From Heterocephalus glaber (taxonomy: Eukaryota > Chordata > Mammalia > Rodentia > Bathyergidae): 64,000 bases of DNA. The stretch lies in assembly GCF_000247695.1 (NCBI RefSeq), contig NW_004624730.1, positions 37,629,503 through 37,693,502 on the forward strand, read 5' to 3'. The position numbers were made by a program, and so were the translations under genes. Of this stretch, positions 38,025-50,000 are shown in pieces (position 1 is the stretch's first letter; the number at the start of each line of letters is the position of its first letter). The notes below the pieces were generated by a model. The model saw only the letters and a list, made by a program, of their open reading frames with translations, was not told where the DNA came from and ran no database searches.

Positions 38025-41000
38025 AAGGATTAAACCCAGGGCCATCCCTGGCCCTTTATTTTTTTTTGGAGGGGGATAGGATTTTGTGATTTTCCTGCCT
38101 CAGGCTCTATGAGTGCTGCAATTAGAGTCATGCTCTACCCCATCCAGCCTTTTATTTAATCTGGTAAAATTTCCTGTACCCTTCATATTGTTCTCATTCA
38201 GATGATCATACATATTAAAAACCATGGAAGATATTTCTGCTTAGGACAGAAACCTTTACATATGCCGTTTACAACAGATTATGAAGGGGAAGAAAGATCC
38301 AATGGCCATAATTTGTAAACTTTTTTAAAGTGGTTAGAATATTTATGCATGGTTTTTCAAAAAGCAAACAGTATCATTGAAACCACCATAAAAAGCTTGT
38401 CTTTCAACCTTAGTCCCCCATTCTTCAGCCTTCCAGTTCCTCTCACTAGAGACCATCACTGTTCCTAGATTTTATGTCTTGCCACCATACTCTGTTCACC
38501 GGAGTACTTTTGCACGCAACAACACATTCCTGAGCTGTCTTTCAGATCAGTTCATTAGGAAGGCAGTGAAGAATGGTGGATAGGAACAGGGCGCCTCGGT
38601 TGGAACCCTCACTGGTATGTAGCACCTGTTACTACTAATGACTTGGTTGGGCCAGGGATGTAGCTCAGTGGCGCCACACCTGCCTGGCAAGCACAAGGTC
38701 CTGAGTTCGATCCCTAGTACCAGAAAAAACTAATGACTTGACTGTGGCTCAGTTTCTTTATCTTTAGAATGGGGAAGTAATTGTGCCTACTTCCTGGGGT
38801 TACTATGAGGAAGACAAGTGAAGTATTCAGAAGAGTACCTGGACCAGGGTCAGTGTTGCATTATTGTTATTATTGTTGTTGTTGTTGTTGTTATTCTGTC
38901 CCCATTGATTATAAGACAAATAGTTATTTTATGTACTACCAAAAAAAAAGAAAAAGAAAGAAAAACTACTGCCAGTTAAATGGTGGCACATACTTTCTTA
39001 GCACCAGGAATGTTTTAGTTATTGAAAGAGTCTTTTTAGACTTGTTTAGACACACTTTTATCGTATGTGTCTTTTATGAACACAAAGAAGAGAAGGTGAA
39101 TATGTTGGTGAGGGTGGTCCTAAAACTTTTCACATTAGAGCCCAACTCTCCATGTAACCACTTTCTCCAGGGTTGTCAATTTCTCTGCTTTTCCCATGAC
39201 ACCTTTGGTGAAACTCACTGGTTCACCTTCCAAGCCACTGTCTCCCATTCCACAGGCTTGATGTTCTTACCAGAAGACATTCACAGACAAGAGCCCACCT
39301 CTTCCTCAGAGACCCTTAACTGGTTCACTGACAGGGTTATGGTTAAATAATGTGCTCATGCCACCAGCTGTCTGGGGTACAGTGACTATGAAGTGCATCC
39401 CAATTTTAAATATTACAAAATGTAAATAACCATGCTTCATAGAATCAGTGCAGTTCAAGCCAAAAATAGTAGTGCATGCCTGTATTGCAGCACTCTGGGA
39501 GGCTGAGTCAGAAGGATTATAAGTTCATGCCTAGCCTGAGCACCTTAGTGAATCAGCAGGACTCTTGTCTCAATTTAAAAACTAAAAAGGGCCTATGGAA
39601 GTAGCTCAGTGCAGAGAAGATCCTGAGTTCACTCCCCAGTACTGTGAAAAAAATAAAAATAAAAAGAATCAATGCAATGCAGTGGGTTTACTGTGTTTTT
39701 AAATCACTACTTAAATTAAATCAGAAGTTAAATCATGAAATATAATGTTTTTGAGATAAAATTTACTATAGAACCAAGCCCCACAATATTTTAAAACTTG
39801 AACATAAAAAGTGATATAGAAAAAAAAGCAGTGCTTTGGTGTTGAAGACAGTAAAAACAAAATGAATTAAGTTTCTCACCTAGGGCTTGAAGGTATAGCT
39901 CAGTGTAGAGCACAGGCTTAGCATGTGTGGGGCCCCTAGATTCAATCCCCAGCACACACACACAAAAAGAATTCACAGTCATACCCTCAGAAGCACACAG
40001 GCACTGACTGTGTCCTTCTGTGCTTTCTCCAGCCACATGATCCATAATCAAAGGTCTGGATGGGAGCAAGCATTTGTGCTCTAGCCTACATTGCTCCAGC
40101 CACTGAAACTCAGCAGGTAGGGCTGACTGGAATAAATAAGCAAGCTGAGTTTAAAAACACAAACAGCTAAGTTTATATAGTTTTATATCAAGTTTTATAT
40201 CAATTACTTTAGGATCTATAATTTACTGTAGATCTAGGGAGGATGGGGTTGAGACTGGGAAGGAATGCCAAGAGTTAAATCAGAGTCCATCTACAAACTG
40301 TTCACTTAGAAGAAAATAGGCTTCTTGCTGCCCACGGGTCTCCCACCACCCTCAGCACCCTGCCAAAAACAAAAGCTCCAACTGACTCATCTGTGAGTCA
40401 TGGTCCCTGCATAGACATGGTCTGAGTCAGACACATAGCCGTCTTCTTCCAGCTGTCAATATTGAATCCTACTCACCTTTTCTCCAACATACAAAGTTAA
40501 TCATCAGCTCTCCTTTTCTTGCCTTTTCCCTTTTTATTTCTTGTTAATGCCCACATGTGGCAACTCAGAAGCATGCAAAAGAGAAAAATCTAAAGTCAAC
40601 TGAATCTCTTCCACCAAAAAAAATTTGGGTATATTTTCTGCCATTTTTCCTATGCATAATATCTCCGCATTTTTATTTATAAAATCAGAATCATAATGTA
40701 GCAACTGCTTTCAGGCATTTTTTACTTACTATATCAGTAGCATTCATCCATATGCATAACTGTTCTTCTGTTATATATATTTTTACTAGCTGCATAATGG
40801 CCCATCATGTATTTCACCCTCTTACAATTAATCATTTATTGTTAGTCATTTGTTTCCAGCTTTTTGTTTCATTTTTGGTTGTGTTTTGCTCTTTTCATCT
40901 TCTCTCTTTCTTCCATCCATGAGTTTATTCCATCCTTCTTAAAGTGCCCTCGTCTCTCAAGACAGACTCCCCTGGAGTAAGGAGAGTGACCTTGTGTAAT

Positions 41001-44000
41001 TTAACATCTCTGAGCCATTGTTTGCTCAAATGTAAAATGAGACTCACAATCCTTGTTTTATGTTTATCCGAGGGTTAGGGGTAAGATATGTAAAGTGCCT
41101 GGCACATAACAGATGCTCACAAATAGTAACTCTTTTTATTTCAGAATATAGACTGCTTGGAAATGTTCTGGCCTCGATTGATATGGAAAAAAAACACATT
41201 TGGCATCCAGGAGAAATGGCCGTTTTATTCCTAGTACCATTCTGCTCTTCCATTCATGCTAGAGAATATTTCTGTTGAAAATGCATTTTCCCAGCATTAA
41301 GATCCTATAATTCCAAATTCAATTACATGAAAGTGGTCATTAGTGAAGAAAATGGACACCAATGTGAAATGAGAACCAACAGCTGTCTAAGGAATGCAAG
41401 TATTTATAGCTCTCTGAAGACTCGGATTAGGCTACAGGGGCTGATGTGGCTCCAAAGAGAAGCTGGTGAAGGTAGTTCCCCTTTTCTATTAGCTGCTGCG
41501 CCAATGAGAAGATTCTGGGGCCAGGAGGAGTGGGGTGCCCATGAGCCATTTTCTGAGCATGTACAAAAGGAAGGGTCCAGAACTAGCCTTAGAAGAGAAA
41601 GCAGAAAAAGGGAGTATGTGTAGGATGAGAGGAGGAAAACCCAGAGAGAACCATTCACTCACTCTTCAGCTGTTGAGGAAGCTGAAGGCTGAGTTCCGTA
41701 AGGTAAGGTGCAGGGTCAGGACAGGTCATAAGTGATATGAGGCTCCCCCTGCCAGGCCTCTCTTTGCCAGATAATTAGAAACAATCCTCTTCGGACACAT
41801 AATTGTGGGAGGTTAGCTTTGCTGGCTGTCTTCTGCATTGACACCCACCCTGAACCAAGCCCTAATTCGTTCACCAAAGCCCCCTTTCTTCTGTAGTTCC
41901 CTATTCTTTCACTTTTATTGGTTAACACCTTACATTATTAACACCAAGATAGCAAGTGTTTCTGTTCTCATATATGAGATAGGGGTGTCTGCTCTTTTCA
42001 TTGTTACCTTCCAATGCTCTGGATATTCCACATTTTTATTTGTACATTTTCATTTATGATCCAAGTGGTTAGTTACCTGTTTTTGTTCCTGGTTTAGCTA
42101 CTATGCATCTACTTATTTTAGGGGCCAACAAAAAATATAAATAAGTGAAGTAGCCCAGATAAAAGTCAATAGAGAGTAGTAGGAACTGTAGTAAACGAAG
42201 TGTTTTTCCTGGCCAAAAGAGCAGCTACTCAGCAGTAGCCTGCTGGTGCCGTGAAGTTTATAGAGCTCTTACTGTCTGATCATTAAATGAATGAGCAGTT
42301 AAACAACCCTTTTCTCTACCTTACACAGTTATAAGAAACAATTTACTTAGTACTTTTGTGTGATGATGATATATGTTGGACCTGCCATAGCTGTAGCTTT
42401 ATACAAATAGCATTCTTTTTTATAAGACCAAAAAGTTATCATCCTATTACATTACATGTCTGTTAGCTTAAGGAAGTTAACACAATCCCAGTAAAATAGA
42501 GATATAGCCTTGTGTTTTCAAAATAAACATTGGGAAGTAGAAACTTTGCTTATCTTTTTGAATGGTAGGAGGCTTCTGTAATTCTCATGATACTATCAAT
42601 AGAGAACAGTCAGTAGGAAAAAAAGGAAAAGCAGTTTATGGGATGGAAGAAATATTTTACAGTTTCTTATAGAGTAGCAATCCCTTATTTTCACCCACCT
42701 CAACATGTTCTATGAAGATACCATTACATATACAGTGTATCTACAGTTGTTCTCACATTTTTCTTCATGAGAAATTCTCAGAAAAGTGAAACATGTTTGT
42801 ACCTGCCCTTGAATAGTTAAAATCCATATTTTCAGCTCGGTTGCCTTTGAAATTTTCATGAAACAGAAAAAGATATAATATAAAATATGGGTAATTATTC
42901 ATTATGTAGAAGATCTTTGAATAATGTGTCAAAAGTCCATTAAAATAAATGGAAATAATAAATTTTAACAGCTTGGCTACAAACTGGTTGGGGATGTTGA
43001 GCAGTGAAAGGCACAGCAGAGCCAGTGGCTTACAAGCCACACTGATTGTAGGCAGAAATGCATGTGTGAAATCCATAGGCAAGTGGGAAGTTCCCTCTTC
43101 TGCTTCCTAAGAAAAACCATACAGATGCCTTGGGATTATAAGCAAATACAAGATGTATATTCCCTGTAAAATTATACTACCAGACACAGGCAGAATCTAA
43201 TAGTGTAAATCCAAATCTGAGGTTAAGTGTCTTATGGGGGAAAGGCCCCTGGATTCAAAGATCAGATGTGCAGCTTTAAATCTTTTGCTTTATGACCTTG
43301 TGCTATTTACCTATTGCCACGTTGATGGTGCATAATAATAATAAACAATCCCATCAAAAGCATACAAGGATAAGCATTTGCTTTTGCTTAAGAGCTTATT
43401 GGTTGCCTGGGCAGTTCTGCTGATCAGAACTAGGCACACACCGCTTACTTATATACCTGCCTCCAACTAGACCTCGGCAGGGTGTCTTTACTGCTCTTAG
43501 CTGGGCTCTCCTGTGTCTGGGGCTTCTGTCAGGACAGCTGCACAATCGAGCTCTGTGCTATGAAACCACTCATACTCCAGCAGCCGAGCCTGGACCTCTT
43601 CTGAGGGTGCTGGCTGTAGCAGAGTTCCTTGAGGAGGAGACTTGAGCTGGAACAGTTGTCACTGCACTGCTTTCTGTTGATCACAGGGCCCATGCTTGGA
43701 TAGGGCAATAGACTCTGATGAGAGAAGCTGTGAAGTCACACTGCAGAACAGAAAGGAGAGTGCAAGGAAGGGAAAAACTGGGACCATTTTTATATCAGGC
43801 TAGGGCATGTTGCTTGCTTCTCTGAGGTTACCTATTGGCAGTTATGTAGCCCAAGGAGTTGATGGAAGTGAACATACTCTTAAACTGAAATTCAACACCC
43901 CAGTTCAAGTGACATGAACTCTGTAAGTCCTGGTGGGCCAGCGGAGGATAAAATATTACCAAAGAATCTTAAATATTTATGCATCAATGTTTGTGGTCTA

Positions 44001-47000
44001 AGCTGGTGCCGAAGATTCCCATTTCCAAAAGCAGAATACAATGAATAGTTCTGGGCTTCAGAGCTGGCTTCAAACCAGTGCCTCTTTACCATAACCTGGG
44101 TCAAGGACAAAGAGAGCCCTGATTCACGATAGCTGCTGCCCCTCTGAAAGTCAACAGCAAATTTTCAGACCATTGCATTGTTTCTCTCTGGGAGTAAACT
44201 GGTCTTGTCTGGGTGTTTTAAAAGAAGTGTTAATGTTGTACCAAATCACGTCAGCACTTGGCTATGCTTTATAGATTTCTTTTTGTAGTTAAGAACTGTT
44301 CATCTCTGCCATCTCTCAGTCCCATGCATATTTTAGTAATATCCCTGGTAACTGCAGCTGAAACTCAGCACAGCCATTTTCTGAGTAACAGTCTTCCTCT
44401 CTGTAAATGCCAGGCAGACACGGTGCAGAACTCTCCACTAAATGCTGTCCCAGTCCTGGCCCATTCGTACTGTCATACAGGAAGCTACTTCTGTTCACAC
44501 TGACATGTCTAGAAGATACTTAGGATTTTATCTCTTTAAGTTCTGAGCCTTCTTCATCAAGAATATCCTCTTTCCAATACCCTGGTGCCCCCTGTCAGTA
44601 GCACTGGGCAACACTTGTTTTTAGTTGCTACATGGTGTATATAAGGGAGAAGAAGTTTCTCAGGTAACCAGGACCCACACCCTTCAGAAAGAAAATCAAC
44701 TGGCAAGACAGATTCCCAGCAGCATTTTGCATGCTATGCTCTGCCATACACCACTCAAACATCAAGTAAACCTGAACAAAATACCTTGAAATCATATCTG
44801 TAATTAACAAGACAAAGATCTTGTTTTCTTTTCACTTCAGACTGTGCTGGAGAGATAGAGGCAAATTAGACCCATGCAGCCTGAAGTTTGCAAGATTGGT
44901 TATGTATGAGGCCAGATACTATACTCTGACGTATAAGGGCCAGAGCCCAGGGAGCTGCATCTTCAAAATTGAGGCTCAAGAACAGCTACACACCCTGGAG
45001 CGGGGGATATCTGTTTTTGATTCTGTGGAACAAAGGCCTTCAGTGAGCCAGGTGGCCCCACACATCCCACAGTCAGGCCACTCCTTGGGAACTACAGTTA
45101 AATTTCACCCAAAGGCACCTTCCTATTAAAACCTGCTTAAAGGCTAAAGGCAAACAAATCCTTCTTAAAACCTGAACCCACTTTAAGATGTCTTTACTAA
45201 AATCCCCTCTGAACTGTTAGCTGTAATGTCATATCATTTCTTTTTCCTGAGAGTAACATTCTTGGTGATTACCACTGTAAGGAATTCTAAGTCTCACCCT
45301 TAAAAAGCTCTGTTCTGTTTCCTGCCGTGATGATGTGGTACTAAGACAATTTTCTGAATTTCTATCTGAGGCGTTTTTTCCTTTCACCCTATTAAATCTC
45401 TTCCCTTGCCTTTCCTGAGTTACAAACCCTGTATGGGATAGTCAATTTAGGTCTGGGGTGAGCCTTCTTAGAAAGGTCAGTTCAGGGCAGAACAACAATA
45501 TACAGCCAGACTTTTTTCAGAGTGAAATTATAGATCTTTGGACATTTTAAACCTTCTTTTGTTATGGTGCTATCAGGCTGTTGTATATTTGCTTAATCTA
45601 TAGATCCAGTAATCAGATACTTCTTTGCAAGATTTTATTGAATAATAAAAAGCTACATAATCCTAGATTTGTAATTATATTAGTTTTTGAAATGAGCTGT
45701 TTTCAATTTGTAAAATTTTCCCATCATCTTCTAAATCATGGATCTTGAGTTTTATTATCAAAAATTGATTGATTTTCTTTTCCAGAACAACTATAGATAT
45801 TGAAATTTAAAATTTTAATTTATATGGATCAGAGGAGAACTTGAACATATTACATTTTAGGGGGGTGTCCATTAAAAGAAAGTTGAAAGGAGGTAATCCT
45901 AGTATAATAGAGGGCCAGGCTGCCTAATAGTTAGGGACGGCTTGAGCAAACTCTGTCAAAGATATAATTTTGAATCAGAGATTACTGTGACTAGGCAAAA
46001 GGTACTAGAGTATGATTTTTAAAACTCCTTTCTGAAAGTCGTATCACCTCTAAAATACTGTGTTCCTTTGTCTGAGCTTCCAGAAGTAGAGAAAGGAGAA
46101 CAGTTAACATATACAGAGCCCCCACGCCATGCCAAGCCCTGAATGAACTCTTTTAATATTTCCTGTCATACGCTGAAGTGTGTATCATTCACCCCATTGT
46201 ACAGATGAGGAAATTGTGTTTCAAAGAACATTGGTAATGTTCCCGGAGAAGTGAAAATTTGGAACCTAAGTCCAACTGACCTTGAGCATCCTAAGCCTAT
46301 CACATTAGAGTCTGTTGCCTTCCACCTTGCACCCTTGGGCCTGGCCCTTTTTACCTGCCCCTGAGGAGAAGGAGAGAAAGATACTGGACACCCTCGGGGA
46401 GAGACAGATGTATTTTTTTTAAGGAGAAATAAACTGGGCCTTTGAATAAATTATATATTTTAACAGTAGGTGGCAGTGCATACCTATAGAATCATATCTC
46501 CTGTGTTAAATCAGTAGTGTTTTGCTTTTTGTTTTTACCTGGGTTCTGGGTTCTGGGTTATTTTCAATTAAAGAAGCATTTTAAATCAGTCATCTGAGTA
46601 ATGTTGACAAAGCATGCATACCATCAGACCATTAAAAAAACATACAAATGTCAAATATCAGGTAAGTGCCAGAGCAAATTTAGTGTCCTCTGCCCTACAC
46701 CTAGCTAAGATCAGCATCCTATAATCTCTTATTGCCTTGGGAGCCTCTTTTTGCCTTTTCTTTATCTATGCTTGCACAGAGACTGGGGCTACTAGAGATG
46801 CTAAGAAAATTATTTTTTTAAAAACTCTTTATTGCCAAATTGTACTGAAATCTGTTCGTCTTCCAAAAAGGTAAGGACAGAGTGGAATCGGAGGTCTGGC
46901 CAAGTGTGTCCGCATAGCAGATACTCCTGGAGTTTCAGGACTCACCACAAATATAATGAGCTCCCCGGAGGTCTCTGAGTCTGTGACTGTGCCGGAGGCA

Positions 47001-50000
47001 GCCTGCAGAACCTTGCTGTGTTCTGAGACATGCCTCCTGAGTTTTGGGTTTCCCTACATTTCTCTAGGGTCAACCTGTGGTGTTTTTCTCTTAGTAACAT
47101 AAATGAGCTCCTTCAATTGGTTTTTGGCAGCTGCCTTAAATAAAGGTTTCCTTCAAACAACCTTATCTACTGGGGGGAAAATAATTCTTTTTTCAAAAGG
47201 CTTTGGCCTTGAGATGATGACTCTAGTAAGCTGTTTTAGATTGTCCCTCTGGGACAGGACCCTAGGAGACACCTGGCAGCCTTATTAGGCCATGGACCCC
47301 ATTCATCTTGATTGACAGGATTGTAAACTTAGCAACTCAGAATATGTGTCTGGAATTGCACTGGGTGCTATAATATATGGGCTTAAATTATTTTTCATTT
47401 AACATGAAACTGTTATGAAAAAATTAATAGAATATTAGGAAGTCCTCTAGTAAAATCACTTACAAGTGAAGGATAATATTGGTCACTCATTTCTCCCCCA
47501 TGATGAACATATAAAACTTTCTGTTAGCAAAATCAGGCAGTTCTGTTGGCTGTGGCCAAATAACATTCGTAGGTAAATACAATTAGCATCTTGTTGATTT
47601 CTACCTAGATTGCAGAGCGGGATGAACCTGCAGATATGCTTTGTCAATGACAGTGGCAGTGATAAGGACAGTGATGCTGATGACAGTAAGACTGAAACCA
47701 GCTTGGACACTCCCTTGTCACCCATGGTAAGTCCAAACAGCTACTAGCTGAAGCATTGTATTGTGTCTTCCTGGGCATTTAGCTTCTTCCATGTTGCAAA
47801 TCAGGAGCAAACTTTTCCAGATGATCAAAAAAGAAAAGTCTCTGGGAATCACGTACTTCTAAAAATTGGTAACCAATGAAAAATCGAAGTTGTAAAGATA
47901 CATAAACTTTATTAAAGTTAATGACTAATTTTCATATTAAACTATAAGAGACAAGCTGTGCTTTAAAAATTATAAAAAGAAAATTGCTAAGAATCATTTG
48001 GGCTTAGAAATATGAATCAATTTCTTTCTCACATAGTATAGATGTTGGCTGAATAATAGTGAATGCTTGTTGCACAGTGTTTTTACTCTCTCTGAAGTCT
48101 GTCCTTTATCTTTTTTTACCCAAGACCAACAAGTACGAAATATGTTGGTCGTTGAGTACAATGCAGTGTCAGAACATCATTGGCTTTCTGAGATCCTCAG
48201 TACTCTGAGTACCAACACAATGCCTTAGCTCTAGGTTAAATACTTTGTTAGTATTTTCCCTGTTATTAATTACACTACTCTTTCTACTGAAAATAGACCT
48301 TTTTATGTTACTTAAAATTGGGGTAAGGCCAATCGAGTGGTATCAGGGGTCAGTGGAGGAAACTCGAAGCTTCTCGGAGAGCAGATTCAGGGAATGCTAT
48401 TCCCCATCAGCAAGCAGATGTTAACCAGTGTAGAAAACTCAGACTGCTCTTTCTTCCTTTGCAGAGCAAACAGAGTTCTTCCTATTCTGACAGAGATACC
48501 ACTGAAGAAGAGTCTGAATCCTTGGATGACATGGACTTCCTCACAAGGCAAAAGAAATTGCAAGCTGAAGCCAAGATGGCCCTTGCCATGGCCAAACCAA
48601 TGGCCAAAATGCAAGTAGAAGTGGAAAAACAGAACAGGAAAAAGTCTCCCGTCGCTGATCTTGTAAGCAGCAAAGGCTGAAACACAAGCCAGGGTTTGGT
48701 GGCTGTAAATGGTTGACATTCTTTCCCAAGATTATGCAAACTTGGGTTTCTCCAAGGCAGTTTGTAAAAAGTTCTGTCATTGAGAAATAATTGTTTCTTT
48801 TTCCTTTCTATTGTCATACTAAAAAAGATACAGAAGCAATAGATTTCTTTCACAAAAATAAATTCTCCTCTTGATTCAGTCTTTCTGAGGGACAATATTG
48901 TCTGTCATAGAAATATTTAAATTCCTTTAAAGAAATTTTGACTGTGGCAGACCTCACTATTGCTATAACTTTCATTCCCACCTTTCAATGGAGGCAATTT
49001 AGCCCTTGGTATTTAGAGTCATCTAACTCTTGACTCCTATTTGTACTCTAGGCAAGGGACATAAATCTCAATTTTCTCATCTGTAAAATGAGTATAACTC
49101 CTGTATGAAAGCACAATTATGAGGATTCAGTGAGACAAAGCTTTCAAAGCATATTGTGCAGTGCTTGTAGTGTGGTATAAATTATTAAATATTAGCTAAT
49201 ATTATTAATTTTATCCATATCATTCCTATTACGTTTCCATTTGTGTTAAATACCAAGAAGAAACCTTTTGATACTGGTAATGTAGCATTTTGATGCAGTG
49301 TGCATGTCAGGCAATGTGGTATGTGTCTATAGGAACCCCATTGGGAAGATCAGACTGTGGGAGCTTTTAAGCACAGAACCTGAACTGAAGTGAGTGACTG
49401 AGGGTGGGTCCCATGAGAGGAAACTGGGTTTTACATTCAGGGTAATGTAGCTCTGTTCACACCTCTACTTCCCCTCTGTATCTTCAGCTGCCACATATGC
49501 CTCATATAAGTGAATGTTTGATGAAAAGAAGTTTAAAACCCACCGACTTGAGAGACATGACTATTGGGCAGCTACAAGTGATAGTCAATGATCTCCATTC
49601 CCAGATCGAAAGTAAGTGTAAGGGGCACTTAGAAATGGATATGAAATGTAAGGCACGACGGGTTCTTCTCTATGATGTTTACACTGGGTTCCTTCTGTGT
49701 GTTTGCAAGAAAAAGAAGAGAATCACAAGGCTCTTTTTTGTTTTTATTGTGTTTCTAACTGTAAAATGTCAGAAGCTTTATGTATTTCTCAGTGTTCACC
49801 ATGGTTACGTGTCTTTTTGTATCTGTCTTAAATCTCCGGAGCATGTATTTAACTCAAAACATCTGTTCCTCGAGTATAATTCAGTAGCTACAAGTCACTT
49901 ATTATACAATTATACCTTCCACTTTACTTGTACATACATTTGTTTTAGGTATCATCTTCATCAGTCAAATCAAATTGTTTTTATTTTGTGGGGTTCTACA

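Larger units (their letters stand above)
30758..47608 (+). other. SCHIP1: SCHIP1 intron 2 (16.9 kb)
   Basis: GTGAGT donor and CTACCTAG acceptor. No exon recognised. It holds a MER5A copy split by a B1-dID SINE (31.4-31.7 kb), an old L1 with an internal duplication (32.2-33.4 kb), an ID (33.5 kb), a MaLR LTR with a nested ID (34.1-34.6 kb), a TG/GA microsatellite (37.9-38.0 kb), further SINEs at 38.0-40.0 kb, an L1 scrap (40.7 kb), MIRs (41.0 and 46.1 kb) and an LTR-like stretch (43.3-43.6 kb). 34.7-37.7, 41.2-43.2 and 43.8-46.0 kb look unique. Confidence 0.85.

Noticed and set aside
38781..39350. 189-codon open frame on the + strand
   Set aside because: It runs through a TTG triplet repeat and an A-rich tract, has no recognisable domain and uses no known gene structure. 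It is a chance frame.
48482..48895. 137-codon minus-strand frame opposite exon 4
   Set aside because: It is the antisense shadow of SCHIP1 exon 4.
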